Assembly (NCBI GenBank): GCA_013176395.1
Contig: JABMLP010000016.1
Location: forward strand, 372,001 to 436,000
Reading direction: 5' to 3'
Length of the DNA: 64,000 bases
Source of the DNA: Venturia oleaginea
Lineage: Eukaryota; Ascomycota; Dothideomycetes; Venturiales; Venturiaceae
The notes under the pieces were generated by a model. The model searched no databases and had not been told where the DNA came from. It saw only the letters and a list, made by a program, of their open reading frames with translations. Below are positions 49,835 to 62,224 of this stretch, one piece after another. How positions within the stretch are numbered: position 1 is the stretch's first letter; each line of letters starts with the position of its first letter. The translations under genes and the position numbers were made by a program.

Positions 49835-50894
49835 ATGTTTAGCTCGTGTCTAGCATTGCGGACGGAAGAGCTCGTGCCTCTTCAATGCGTGGATGAGATC
49901 TCTTCCTGATGGGATGTCAATAGTACGATTATCATGACCTAGAGTCACAGCATGGGAGGTGTTTTGTGACTTGCGATTAATTCAATCAATTCAAATTATC
50001 TCCATTCTATTGTGCATGGCCCTTTCCCCAACAGTGAGAAATCAGAAACTGTGACTAGTTTGCGTCGATTTTTGCTCTTGAGTAATGCTCACTGCTGCTG
50101 CTTACCGCGTGTTCAATGTGACCCATCATTATGATCTTTGATACTAATTTCCGGGTCCCTTGGAAATATCTTTCTTTTCAGTTCCGCCTTCATTGAGTAA
50201 TACGCCATTCTCCCCAGGTCACTTCGAACATGTCTTTCACCTACATCTTCATTATGTGTCAACACACAATTCTCATACTTTTCCTGCGGCCATATCCACC
50301 AAGCTAATCTGCCACCTGGGCAACTCAACGTGTCACATCCATGGATCATTGAGTTGACCAGCTTGACAAATTTCGTCGGAAGAGGTGATGAAAACTCCAT
50401 TACGAGTAGCATGTCTCCCCTATAAATCAGAGATGAGCATGACAAAGCTGGGTCACTCACCTATGTCTGACAAGTGGCCACCAATGTAACAACGCCACCT
50501 TCATCTTTAGTATTCTTCCTGAAGACATGTCGTCCAACTCACCCCAGCGCCATCCACCCATACTCGCAGAACCTCCCGTCATCTTCAGTGGACATGCCCT
50601 GACGATCGATAGATCCCAAGATCGCATGGCAGAATGCAGGGAGAAGACGAAGAATGAATAGCTCACACTACCAGGAATGCATCGTCATCGTCATCGATAT
50701 CCAGAGGGTGGAAACAAGCTTGGAAGGAAGGATATCTTTTACGTACCCAACTGCATAATCGCAATGCCTATTCGACCACCTAGGCGCTGCGTCCACAGGG
50801 AAACCGCGATTCGCCCATTCCTTTGCTGCGAAACCAATAGAAGGGGACACGCTCAGTCCACTCACAGTATACAAATATCCCCATTGCCAGTCAC
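49835..50894. other. Intergenic region between grg1 and EBP2
   Basis: Convergent 3' ends. Several 65-115-codon frames on the minus strand (50113-50898) lack any domain or consistent splice signals. No gene is supported. Confidence 0.4.
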
Positions 50895-52343
50895 TCAAGC
50901 CCGTCCCTTAGCCCTCTTATCCCCCGCCTTCATCTTCTTCACCGAGAACCCCCTCATATCAGCACTACTCTCCGCATCCCCACTCTTGCCAAATCTCTTC
51001 TTGCCTCCAAATCCATACTTCTCATCCTTCTTCCTTCGCTTTGTGTTGCCTGCGTCGCGGCCGCCGGCACCGGGTTTGCCATCGCGTTTTCGGGCTTCGC
51101 GGTCTTTCTTTTCGGTCACGGCGGAGTCTTCGAGTTCTACGTCGAAGAGATCGGGTTCGTGGGTTGAGGTTGGGAGTTCGTCGCCGCGTTCTGGGAAGTT
51201 ACTGTTAGTATCGTTTTGAGGGGTAGGAAGCTCGCTCGCTCGTTTGTAAGACTGGTGTAACAATGTTGAAGCGACATCGATGCTGCAAAAATTGCTGACG
51301 ATTTCAAATGAAAAAATTGGCCAGAAATTATATAGGGTGTATGTGAGTGAATTGGCTCTCCGCAGCTCTGATATGGGGACATGAACATAGGGTGGGAAAT
51401 GACATACTTCTCTTCAAGACCTTAATCTTCTCCAAAGTTTCTCTCTTGGCCTTGTCACGCTCTTGACCCTTTGCTACTTGTACTTGTTTGCCGAATTTCT
51501 TGAGATCACGCTGTTTCCTTGCTTCGGCTGCTGCTTTCTTGCCTGCTGCTTCGTCGACTAGTTTTGCCTTAACTCTGCCCATATGCTCATCTGATTTGAC
51601 CATTTCCGCAAAGTAATCCACTGGTCTTGTGAATGCGTTTCCTTCGGCCTTTAGGAGTGTCCGTGCCTCTTTGACCGCCGATAGTGATTGTGAATAGAAT
51701 GCCAACTCTCGGTTGAGGTCATCGTCAATGTCCTCGATTACGACGGGTTCGGCAGTGGTGACAGACTGGTGTGTGGAAAAGGCTAGTTTCGGTATGTCGA
51801 GTGCAATTCGCTTGTGTGCTGCTTGTAGGGCGGATGTATTGTTGATCGTGAGACGCTGGAACGGCACTACGTCTTCTCTGTCTTCCTCGTCGAGCGATTC
51901 GATATCTGACAGAGGAATGTCCTCCGCATCTGAGCCCTGCTCGCTATCTTCGTCCTCGTTCGTGGCAGCACTTGATTTAAGAGCCTCTTCTTCGCGAGCG
52001 CGTTGATATTTGCTCTTTCCATGTACTGGCTTTGTCTTTTGTATCGTCGGTAGCTTGGCTTCTGTGAGATCGTCTTCGCCGTCGCTGGAGCTGTCGGTGT
52101 CGTCTATGCGTTCCAAATCGAACTGAGAAATGTGATTAGACACTGTCTTCGATTATCATGTCTTAAACCTACCTGTACACCACCGTCTTCCTCGTCCGAC
52201 TCTTCTTCTTCGCTGTCCTCTGCCTCAATTTGTGCGCGCTTCTTCTTCTCGGCAGCCTTTCGCAACTTCTTCTGCTTATCAAGATAGTGGTCCACGCCCT
52301 TTACTCGCTCAAGAGCTTGGTTTAGCTTGCCCTTCGAAGGCAT
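50895..52343 (-). CDS. EBP2: rRNA-processing protein Ebp2 (EBNA1-binding protein 2 homologue)
   Basis: Exons 52343-52173, 52122-51408 and 51190-50895 give 393 aa. Ebp2 is a nucleolar factor needed for 27S pre-rRNA processing and 60S subunit assembly. The N-terminus is lysine-rich with an acidic run (QKKLRKAAEKKKRAQIE, DSEEEESDEEDGG). The conserved core includes LAFYSQSLSAVKEARTLLKA, FTRPVDYFAEMVKSDEHM and GRVKAKLVDEAAGKKAAAEA. Intron 2 splices KVLKR to KRGDELPTSTHE, which gives the family's basic junction. The C-terminal tail is lysine/glycine-rich: KRRKKDEKYGFGGKKRFGKS, DMRGFSVKKMK. Intron 1 is 50 nt; intron 2 is 217 nt, unusually long here, with a clean ACTAAC branch near its end. I looked for an intronic snoRNA and found no convincing boxes. 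Confidence 0.92.
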
Positions 52344-52916
52344 TTTCGCAGGTGGCTGGTGTATGACAGGAGGAGTAATGTGGCTGGATATCTGATCATA
52401 CCTTTGTCGCAAAAAATCTAGAAACTATCTTTTTTTCGCGCTTCCGATATCTTGGCAGCCACCCACACGCGCGTCAAAGCTTCGGGCTTGTAGCCTGCGT
52501 GAACGAGTCGGATTAATTAAAATAAAGAGAATATACCCAAAAATCCCATCTTGGTTAATCTCAGCGCGGCTATTCGAATCTAGCCAACAAGAAGTGTAGA
52601 TTGGCGATTCAGTCTAACCATTTGAGCCCAGCCAGAAATCGTCATTTTGATCTTGGTTGGTTGGCCGCCATCCGCCACGTATTTAAACGCCAGAAAACTA
52701 ATAAGATCTTACATAAAAAAATCCAGCCAATCCGGGGCGTCCGAGAACTCGTACACGCCCTTGGTACGTACTACGATAGTGAGGCCTCCTGCAACACCAC
52801 ACGCGTCTGTATACAATCTAATCACCGAAAGACAAAGAATCAACGTTGTTTGAAATTTCTCCTACACAAGTAAACTTGACCTGGCGAGCACCTCACACCC
52901 ACTCGATCGTCCAACC
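52344..52916. other. Divergent region between EBP2 and HSBP1
   Basis: Holds both promoters. No gene is supported; the 60-90-codon frames here are out of register with any splice signal. Confidence 0.45.
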
Positions 52917-53324
52917 ATGTCCGCCAGTTCCTCACCAAAAGATCAACAAACAGAAGCAGCATCAAGCAACCGCTCATCAACAACGACGAGCGCCCGCCCA
53001 GAATCGGTAAGCTCAAGGCATCTCTCTTTTTTCATCCCTGGCTTGATCCCGCATAAACGTCTCTCCACACTAACCATGAGCGGGGTAACAGGAAACAACC
53101 GATAAAGCGACCGCAGAGCTCTCCATCGTAGTCGACGAACTCCTGAATCAACTCTCTGCCAAATTCGCTGGTATAAGTGAAGAGCTGATCTCTAAAAGTA
53201 TGCCTATTTCTTAACCTCACTTCTCTCTCCTCGCTAATGCGAACGGTCAGTGGACGACATGTCGAAACGCCTAGACAATCTTGAGAGTTCCATCCAAGCC
53301 GGCAAAGCTGCGCCGGAGAAATGA
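52917..53324 (+). CDS. HSBP1: Heat shock factor-binding protein 1 homologue
   Basis: Exons 52917-53006, 53092-53197 and 53251-53324 give 89 aa. HSBP1 is a small coiled-coil protein that binds the trimerisation region of heat shock factor and dampens its activity. The N-terminus is Ser/Thr-rich and disordered. The coiled-coil core is ELSIVVDELLNQLSAKFAGI, SEELISKMDDMSKRLDNLES, SIQAG, with heptad hydrophobics throughout. Both joins are in frame: intron 1 (GTAAGC, 85 nt) and intron 2 (GTATGC, 53 nt); the second splits the Met codon of SKMDDM. No single exon exceeds 35 codons, so simple open-frame scans would miss this gene. Confidence 0.9.
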
Positions 53325-53726
53325 GATCTTGCTGAAATACTGAAGGAGCCTTGGGCTTGCTTATTTTTATCTTGAGCGATTTGGCGCCTGGGGATTATTG
53401 GTTTATTGCGACTATCATGATAGCAGTGCAGAAGGCAATGCAAATTATGCCATACTCGATCTGGCTACAAAGCGACAGATGTCCGGAAAAAACCATTGTG
53501 GAGCTGCCTAATAGCAGTTTCCTAACTCGGGATCGATAACGACAAATTTCTGGCAATCTGGTGCTGGAAGCTCGCCAGAAATTTATTGATATCGATCTCG
53601 AGTTGAGCAATACAGAATGTTTTAGATATCTAGTCTTGTCATCAAGTATGTACGTATCGTGTTACTCTATCTCGTAGCTATGCCTCAAAATTACATTACA
53701 CAATTCATCAATGCCGCCGAAATCGC
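53325..53726. other. Spacer with an inverted repeat
   Basis: Downstream of HSBP1 and of the convergent GH16 gene. The only structure seen is the inverted repeat at 53524-53604. Confidence 0.5.
53524..53604. repeat. Inverted repeat, 31-bp arms, 19-bp loop, possible MITE fragment
   Basis: Arms at 53524-53554 and 53574-53604 (AACTCG.GATCGATA, then AAATTTCTGGC against its complement) match at about 26 of 31 positions. A related 34-bp segment lies in the intron of the gene at 28582-29777 (29133-29166), and 21 bases beginning CCAGATTGCCAGAAATTTGT are shared exactly between the two loci. Confidence 0.65.
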
Positions 53727-54912
53727 TCATGCCTCTTGTAACGGGTGCTTGTCTGACGGTGACGCCACTCGACGGAACCCGAACGTATGAAGTTTGCGCC
53801 TCCAAGTGTCCCAATGTCTCACAGTCATCATAGCCAAGACAAACAATATGATCGCCACAGCAACAGAGACACCTGCGATGAGGTAGTTCTTGCCGACACT
53901 CTTCGGTACATCTGGAACTGGTTTGGACCCAGGGCCGTCCCACGGAGCAACGAACGAGTTGCCAGTCGTCGATACTGGAGGCATGAGCGCGACTTGGTCA
54001 TCGTGGATCTTGCAAACTTTAGCCGTATCGTATTCGGGACAAGCGATGGCAAAGCGCTTCATCTCTCTCGACTCCGATGAGTTGAAGTAGAGATGCGTGT
54101 ACTGGATCGTGATTGCTGTGTCCTGGACTGGTGGTCCAGCTGACCAGCCTGCATCGCCATTGCTCCAATGGTTTAAGACCATGTGGCCCGGACTGTTGGG
54201 TATATCATGCGTAAACACCTTGAGTAGGACGCCGTCGGCGTAGTATGAGATCGAACCTGGAATCCAGTCGAAGCGGTACTCGTGGAAGTCACCGTCGGGG
54301 CGGAAGGGAAGCTTTTGTACGTCGTAGCCAGGTGTGTATGCTGCGTTGAAGCCAGCGGCTTGAGAATCGGGTGACTGGTTGACAAGATTGACGATGCCGC
54401 CGTTCTCGTACTGCTTAGAGAGAAACTCCATATCAATCTCTTGTGTGTTGTTGCGGAACTGTGGTCATCAGTAGCCATTCGAAGCGGCTAAAATGGTTTG
54501 TAGAGCTCACCCAAAAGAACGCTCCACAAGTGCCATTGATGCCTGTCATCTTGGCTTTGACTCGAAAACTGCCGTACAGCATATCCGATCGTTGCGTCGA
54601 AATTTCGGCCATTGGGATGGAGTCGCCGGACGATTTTTTGACCCATAATTGTAGTCCTTGCTTCGAAGGAACGACGTTCTTTATGGATGCGATCTTTCCA
54701 TAGGGCCCTCGTGCTATCGGCTTGGGAACACTGTAATTCTGAGGTATCCAGCCACCAAGAATGGCTTGTGTAAAGTCTGTTTCGACAAATTCGGTGAAGA
54801 CCTGGTGCGAAGGGGAGTCTGTAGAGTTGACAGAAAAGCCACACTCACAGGTTGCGGCTGTGAGTGTAGACAACAGGGCAAAAGAAGTGACAATGGGTAG
54901 AAAAGAGATCAT
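53727..54912 (-). CDS. Glycoside hydrolase family 16 protein with C-terminal membrane anchor
   Basis: Exons 54912-54511 and 54458-53727 give 377 aa. Signal peptide MISFLPIVTSFALLSTLTAA is followed by CECGFSVNS. The beta-jelly-roll fold shows IASIKNVVPSKQGLQLWVKK, ISTQRSDMLYGSFRVKAKM and GTCGAFFW; across the 52-nt intron it reads FRNNTQEIDMEFLSKQY. The catalytic motif is E141-I-D143-M-E145. Substrate-side strands include FHEYRFDWIPGSISYYADG and HMVLNHWSNGDAGWSAGPP. A single transmembrane helix at residues 326-347 (YLIAGVSVAVAIILFVLAMM) and a basic cytosolic tail follow. GH16 enzymes of fungi cut or transfer beta-1,3(4)-glucan; a wall-remodelling role at the plasma membrane is inferred. The anchor is a true helix with a long tail, not a GPI signal. 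Confidence 0.88.
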
Positions 54913-55513
54913 TTTGAATGCGTATACCTGGAAATTGAAACTGCGTCTGTAGAGAAAGTCTGAATGGAAGTCCTTGGTGTTGTTGTTTGATTGGAAATGG
55001 GAGAGAGAAGGTCGCATGATTTTGTACTGGATGTTATGGCAGGAGCGCATTGAGCGTCGTGGCTGCCGTTCTGGTCAACGCGGCCGCTGCGAAGCAGTAC
55101 GAAATACTGATGCTATACTAAGAGACACACGATAAGTGAGAGCCCTGTTAGTCGGAAATGGCCAGAAACGATCAAGGTCCTGCCAGTTCGAAAGGCCTGT
55201 ACAGGCATTGAATAGCTTCTAGACAGCGGTTGTGGTCTGGTGCGCATCAAGACGAGAAATGGACGTACCTTCAGAGTCTCATTCTCGTGCCCAATACATC
55301 CAAGTATACAATTTCACTGAAAGACCTGAGAGGACGATCCCAGCCACGAAGGCGCGCGTGCACCATTCGTGTGTGATATCAAGATCACCGACTTCACGAC
55401 TTCACAGTGTGACTAGCGTCGGTATCAATTCTCTGTACGGCATTTGAATCAGCTGAAGCTCTCTGGTAGTAGTTCAAATAATGTACCATGGTAATATTTC
55501 TATAGACAATACA
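54913..55513. other. Spacer between GH16 and ABC transporter genes
   Basis: Includes the GH16 promoter and the ABC transporter 3' UTR (both genes are on the minus strand). Contains GCGGCCGC at about 55081. No gene seen. Confidence 0.45.
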
Positions 55514-58500
55514 TCACCTATCCAAAGCCTGCGACTGACACATCTCATGGTAAACCCCTTTCTTAGCCAATAACTCCCTGTGCGTCCCCCTTTCCAACAC
55601 CCGCCCAGTCCCAAGCACAAAGATAACATCCGCATTCTGAATCGTAGCAAGCCGATGCGCAACAGCAATGATCGTTCTCCTCCCTCCCTTCGCCGCCTTT
55701 TCAATAGCCTGCTGAACCTGCCTTTCACTCTCCGAGTCCAAATTACTGGTCGATTCGTCTAGTAAGAGAAGTTGTGGTTGGCGGAGGAGTGCACGTGCAA
55801 GAGCAAGACGTTGGCGTTGACCGCCTGAGAGGGCGATTCCTTTGGATCCGATTTGGGTGGCGTAACCTTCTGGAAGGGAAGTGATGAATGTGTGGATCTG
55901 GGCGGAGGTGCAGGCTGCTTCTATTGCTGCGTCTGTGGCTTCAGATTCGGATACGGAGAGGGCGATGTTTTCTCGGATCGTGCCTAGACAACTGTAAGCT
56001 CTCCACTTTTCAAGAAGGGGTTGATTTGTACGAACCTTGATAGAGTGTGGACTCCTGGGCGACGATGGAGAGATTTTTGCGGTAGGATGCGGCGTCTACT
56101 TCGGCGATGTTTTCGCCGTCGAACAGGATCTTACCAGATGTTGGTTCGTAGAAGCTGTTAAGATGAGTTATTGGCCAGACTGAGTGATGACTGAACGGGT
56201 ACATACCGTTCAAGGAGCGAGATCATGGTCGACTTGCCACTTCCTGAGGCACCTACAAAAGCGGCGAACTGTCCAGGCTCAATTTTCAGATTGATTTTGT
56301 CGAGGACTGTGATGTCACGGCCTGTATAGCTGAAGGACACGTCTTTGAATTCAATACTTGCAGGCCCATCGTTTGTGAGCATTTTTTGAGCTGACTGTCG
56401 TTGTTCTGATGGCGACGGTCTGCAGCTCAAAATCCTGTTTGCTGCCGCTGTTGCCTCCACGATGTTGGGTGAAAATGAGAACCACATGCCCGCAGCTAGT
56501 GTGCTTTGCGTCACGGCCATATATATGACGAAGAAATTCACGGCGCTGTACTCCCGGTTTGCGAGAAGCTGACCACCGTACCTGGGTTTATTAGCGGCGA
56601 CCAATTTGAGATCTTACATGCTTACCAGAAGACTAAGGCTTGACACAGTAGATCTGCACTGTCCGAAAAGGCAAATACAAGTGTCGCCCATTTCGCCTTT
56701 TTCAAAGCCTTCTGAGCATGCTCCGACAGCAGCTCCTCGAATCTGTTCTCGATATGCTCCTCCATTGTCAGAGCAGTGACCGTCCTGAAGCCAGCGATGG
56801 CTTCAGCTCCGAATTGACTGGTCTCGGCAAAGACAACAGCATTGAGCTTCTCATTGGAAGACTCGAGAGAAACGCGCCAGTATCCTGCTGCAAGGATGAT
56901 AGGCATGACAATACCAATTCCAACAAGGGATAGTTTCCAGCCGAAAACGAAAGAAATGATGACACTGCCAACGATACTCAGGACACCAACAAGAGACATG
57001 CCCATCTCTGTCCCAAGTAGCTGCTGTAGATGTGATGAATCAGTCGAAAGTCGTGCAGCCAGAGCTCCAGGCGAATTCTCCTCCTTGTCAAAGTAGGGGA
57101 TTCGTTTCCGCACCATGTTCTCGAGACACTCTTGTCGATAGAAAGTGGACACCACTGTAGACACCAGTGAGGCGGCCCATCCCAAACACAAGAATGCGAG
57201 TCCGACAACAACAGCTTGAACACCAAACATCATCGCCCAGAAGTTTCCACGGCTGACCAATTGCGCTCTTGCCATTGTGAAAACTTCAACCACCTTGGCG
57301 AAGAAATATGCTTGAACTGGGTATGTTGCACCGCCGCCCAAGACTCCAATCAGAGTGAGCAGGTAGAGCCACCAGTTCGTCCGTTGCTCGTAGACTAGAA
57401 CACCCAGACTTTTCATGAATCCTTTGCTCGTGCCTTCCTTCTCTGCTTTCTGCAGGAACTCAGCGGACGTACTCGAAAGAAGTCCTGGGTTTCCTTTTGG
57501 CACCTGTGCTTGCTCTTCGATAGTGATTTCGTCCTCGTCAATATCTTGGTCATCGTTACTCCCCATCTCCACGGATTGGGCACGCACGAAGCCGCTATAA
57601 ATGCCCTCCTGGTTGAAAAGTAGCTGTTCGTGAGTACCCTGTTCAACAAGCTGACCAGCCCTCAGGACCACAATCTTATCCGCTTTCTTAATCGTTGATA
57701 ACCGATGCGCAATTGTGATGGTCGTCCTGAATTTTGATACCCGATCCAGAGCTTTCTGCACAATCTTCTCTGTTCTCACATCAATTGCAGACGTCGCCTC
57801 ATCTAGAATGAGAATCTGGGGTTCCTTGACGATGGCGCGCGCAATTGCGATACGCTGTCGCTGGCCGCCACTCATCTTCATCCCACTCTTTCCGACCGTC
57901 GTATCATACCCCAAAGGAAGTTTTTGAATGAACTCGTCCGCGTAGGCTTCTCTACAAGCCCATTGCACCATAAGCAATTTCATATCATGCGGAGAGTCCT
58001 GCCATTTTGTTCCCGAAAGTCCATTGGCCACGTTATTAAAAATGGTGTCGTTGAAAAGGAACGGCTCCTGTTGCACAAGTCCGACATTACTCCGCCACCA
58101 TTTGACATCAATGTCACTCAGATTGGTGTCCCCGATGAAAATTCCGGATGGTTTTGATGACGGAAGGGGACCGGCACCAGGCGTTACCTTTTCAATTCTG
58201 TCGGGAAGATCCAAATCTTCGACTTCGAGATCCATCCAGCTGTACGAGGAGTTGTCGTCCCTGGAGGAAGGGGGAGCAGGATCGTACCATCTCTCCAGTA
58301 AGCCAACTACCGTGCTCTTTCCAGACCCGGAAGGGCCAACGATTGCGGTCGTCTTGCCAGCCTCAAAACGAACGCTTATTCCGTCCAGAATGGTTGCGTC
58401 GGGTCGAGATGGATATGAGAATGAAACGTTCTTGAAAACGATGTCTTCAGCAACAGAAACATCGGGGTCCTTAAAGCCGGTAATATCTGGCAATTTGGCA

Positions 58501-59922
58501 TCCAAGACGTGGAAGATCTCCGCTGAGGCCGCAGCGGCACGGATGATCTGGGTGATCGGACTGGACAACCGGTAGAGCGTCATTACCGCCCATAGTACAG
58601 AAAAGAGGACCCTAGAGAATCAGTACAAAACGGTAACGGTCAAAGGTTGGTAATAGGAGCATACACTATGGAAATGAATTAGCTAGCTAGTCTGACAGGT
58701 TGATGCGTCCGGGCCTTACCTATAATCGTGGCAATTCCCTCGATACGGCCATTAATATATTGTTTGATCCCGAACCAAAAGGAGAGAGCAAACGTCGCAT
58801 AAACTGCGAGGAACATAGGCGCCATGAGTAGTCCCATCAACGGAGCTTGCTTGCGGTCAAACTTTTGTGCTCTCTCGAGGATTGAATGGTGCTTGGCGCC
58901 GAGACGTTCTTCTGCACCGAATGCTACCACAATGCGAATCGATTCGAACATTTCGAAGGCTAGCGTGGATGCCTCATCTTTGACGATTTCTCCTTGGTGG
59001 TAGTATTTGTTGAGAAGTGGAAGTGCAATCACATAAGCGATGAGGGCTATTGGCAATGAAGCACTAGCGACCAGAGTGAGCAGAAAGCTCTTTGCGAAAG
59101 AGACGATGTACAATCCGAGCGTGAAAGAGATGGCCTGGAGAGCGAACGAGAATTGCTGGGAGATACCATTTTCGATCGTATTGCAATTACTGGTCAGCCG
59201 GCTGGCGATAACACCTGGAGACGTCTCGTCGATTGTGTCTACAGATTGTAAAAACAAGGCTTTAAGGTAAGCAAGCCGTACTCTAGCAGATATTCGCAAG
59301 CCACTTATCCGGATTAACAGCTATATCAAATATGTTAGTGCTGAAATAATCTCTCAAGAGGCAGCTCGTACAAAGGCAATGTACGACAATGCGAATCTTG
59401 CTAGGCCCAGATAAGTCATGTACAGACTGTCACAAAGAGTCAGTATAAGAACCTGGGAGATCTTAAAAGGAGGACTCACGCGTTCTGGTTCACCGACGCC
59501 TTGAATTGTGCTTTCGTGATGACTTCTGGTTTGAAAGTGAAAGTCCCGATCGTGATCGGTGGTGTCGTATTAAAGTATGCTGTGAAGTCGCCCACCATCT
59601 TTCCGAAAACAAGAAACATCAGAGGCATGGCGATCCCAGATGCAAGCGCACTGAAGAAACATAGCCCGATCATTAGCCAGTCAAACTTGGTCCCGAATTT
59701 GAGAACGCGCTGTGATCAATAAGCTTGATGAAAGCGAGTTCATCACACTTGCATACTCACGAAGAAATCGCTCATTTTAGCTGGCGGAGCCTTTTCCTTT
59801 TTCCCAGCATCCATTTTGTCGCCATGGTCTGAAGTGGTATGCACCGAGCCAGCTCTCTCAGATCCAAGCTCTTCCAGGAGTATAGACTCGGTCGTCACCT
59901 TCATGAAATCCTCTTTGCCCAT
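55514..59922 (-). CDS. Full-size ABC transporter, ABCB/MDR type, with a one-nucleotide exon
   Basis: Exons in order: 59922-59761, 59709-59480, 59426-59372, 59320-58720, 58665 (one base), 58611-56626, 56581-56207, 56154-56036, 55983-55514; total 1332 codons plus stop with every phase consistent. The layout is TMD-NBD-TMD-NBD with about 12 helices. NBD1 has GPSGSGKST, MSGGQRQRIAIARA, ILILDEATSAID and AHRLST. NBD2 has GASGSGKST, LSGGQRQRLALARA, LLLLDESTSNLD and AHRLAT. This is a P-glycoprotein/Pmd1-like exporter; drug, lipid or secondary-metabolite efflux is possible, substrate unknown. Between exon 4 (GIATII) and the frame starting VLFSVLWAVM, two well-formed introns (58719-58666, 54 nt; 58664-58612, 53 nt) flank a single T. 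Using one long intron instead would bring a stop within about ten codons. Confidence 0.92.
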
Positions 59923-62224
59923 TGTTAATTTTTCGATGCATCACATTCCAAGAATTCAGCTTACAGCGGGAAGTCAGACCAGGACGTGTAAACTGGGGGG
60001 GAGTTTATTACCAAGATAGCAATAGTATACGCGCATCACTATCAATTAATATGCAACTAAATGTCAGTGAATCTTTAGCGCATTCTCCAATAAATAATTT
60101 AATGCGTTTCGGCCGTGGAGCAGAAACGCGAGTGATGCCGGGATTTGCGGCTGGCAGAACCTCGACTTTTTTTATTTTCCGATACAATGTTCCATCATAC
60201 GCCCATCATGAAGTCTCACAGACTTCGGCAATAGGTACGATTTACGCACGCGGATGCGTATTGTCTCATGGATGTAGATTGATCCACGAATTCAGCAATA
60301 TGGCACAAGACCACAACGTGGCGTGGACTAACCATATTTGCGAAATAAGTTCTAGAACATCCTTGGGCTTCGACAAAATTAGGCGTAGTAAACGATTCGT
60401 ACGCTGTGAGTACGGTGGCGCCGTCGGAATCTGAGGGCAAGGCCAATTGAGGTTCGGGCTGAAAAGATGAAGATGCCTGATTATTCGCTGCGGAGGGCAA
60501 TGACCCGAACTGTTGTCGGTGGCAGCAATGACTTGTTGTCGAAGAAAGTCAAAGCCAGCCAGCTGTACTCATGAATGTTGGCCAGGGCATGGCAAGACAA
60601 ATGGTTTGGGTGATATCGGAAGTGGAGAATAGGGTTTGCAGCTTTGCATGTGGGGTGGCTGCGAGACTCGTGCGCTCTCCTTTCACGACGAGCTAGCCAA
60701 GAGGGCATGAAACACCCTTGCGACGATCAACCACGCCCTTCATGGTTGTACTGACCCCTAGAGATGAGCACAAAGTCATGATTGTAAAAATCAATTTGGC
60801 ATTTTCTCGCCTTCATTTCAGGACCCCGAGAGACATTCCACGCGTGCGCAGAGTCGTCGCTGCTAAGTTCAAACATTTTGTCTTGCCACATCCAGGTCCT
60901 CACTGGTTGGAAGAAGCTACGACACGTAAGCTTTGCTACTACTCACAGGGTTAATTTCCATGGGCATCATGGAGGTTTCTTGCAGCAGATGTAATTTACG
61001 TACCTGATTTATTTTCGCCGAAAACAGATTACAGGCCTAGCCGTGAGTAAGTAACGTCGCAGTCCGTGCACACTTAATGGTAGATCATACAATGGCATGT
61101 CTACTTAGTACTTGCCTTGATAGCACTCGGACGCTGTTCCTTGACGATTGCCAATTTTCTTTGAGCCAGCAGTTGACAGAACAGGCCGAGATTTCATGTG
61201 CAGTCGCCGTGGCAAGCAGTAAGCCTTAGCTACCCAAGACCATTGTACCGAGTCGTGTCTTTGCATGATCAACACCTCTACTCTTCCACTCTTACGCTTT
61301 GCATATTGTGTCCAGCGGCCTCTCTTGTAACCCAAATCGAGAGTATAGTGTAAGACAAGCTAGATGGTCATGCACTTGCTGCTCGTTCCAAAAGTGTTGC
61401 CATCCGACGCCAGCCATTGAAAAGGGACGTCTCGAGAGGGCTTCGTGATACGACGGTGGGTGAGGGTAGAGTAAGCTATTCTGCTCTTAGATTCCGTATG
61501 CGAAAGGAGTTAGTCTTGACATGAAGAAATTGGAGTTCTAGTACTTAGGAGTACGGAGTCCTAAGTCCGTCTGTTGTCAAATACTCAAACAATTCGGTCA
61601 AGAGGCTGGGCTGGGCTGGCAATAGGCAGGGAATTGTTGAGGCGGTCTGTAGGTAACAGTGACCTACTTGGATTTATGAAAGATAGCAGTACGAGGCGGA
61701 ATAGCTGACGAGGAAGACATCGACGCCGGAGGACCAACGTAATTGTTGTTAGTGTTGGTTGCTTGCGAGCGCAAAAGTTCAGTCTCGCGACGCGATCATG
61801 ACCACAGCCGAATTAGTTTAGGCTCAAATTCGCGTCTCCATACTCAAATCTTCGGCTCCTCCATTCGATCCAACGTATCAGCTGATCCAACGTATCAACT
61901 TATCCAACGTACCAACTTATCCAACGTATCAACTTATCCAGCATATCAAATCGGGAGAGAGTGTACGCAATGCAACGTTAGTGCTACTCGAGCAAGCAAA
62001 TTGTCAGCCACACTTCGCGTTCGTATTCACGAATCCAATCTATCACGTACAATTCTCATCAATCATGAATCCCCCAAAGAATCAAACATATTCGGTCAAT
62101 AACTCTACTTATCATATAGGTACCTCACAAGAAAACCGTCACAAACCAAGAAAAAACTAAAATAAAGGAAGGATACCATCTCTTTCTCACAATACTACTC
62201 CCAAGCATTTGCGTTGTTGAAACT
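59923..62224. other. Long intergenic region upstream of the ABC transporter
   Basis: No supported gene over 2.3 kb. It contains the transporter promoter, a 17-bp minisatellite at 61867-61951 and several short frames without family content. Confidence 0.45.
61867..61951 (+). repeat. Minisatellite, five 17-bp units
   Basis: Units of TATCCAACGTATCAACT type at 61867, 61884, 61901, 61918 and 61935. The middle units differ by one or two bases and the last is the most diverged. Confidence 0.92.

Noticed and set aside
51191..51407. Possible intronic snoRNA in the long EBP2 intron
   Set aside because: Nucleolar-protein genes often host snoRNAs, but I found neither a good C/D box pair nor H and ACA boxes at proper spacing.
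61867..61951. CRISPR-like array
   Set aside because: The 17-bp units are directly adjacent with no spacers, and the genome is eukaryotic.
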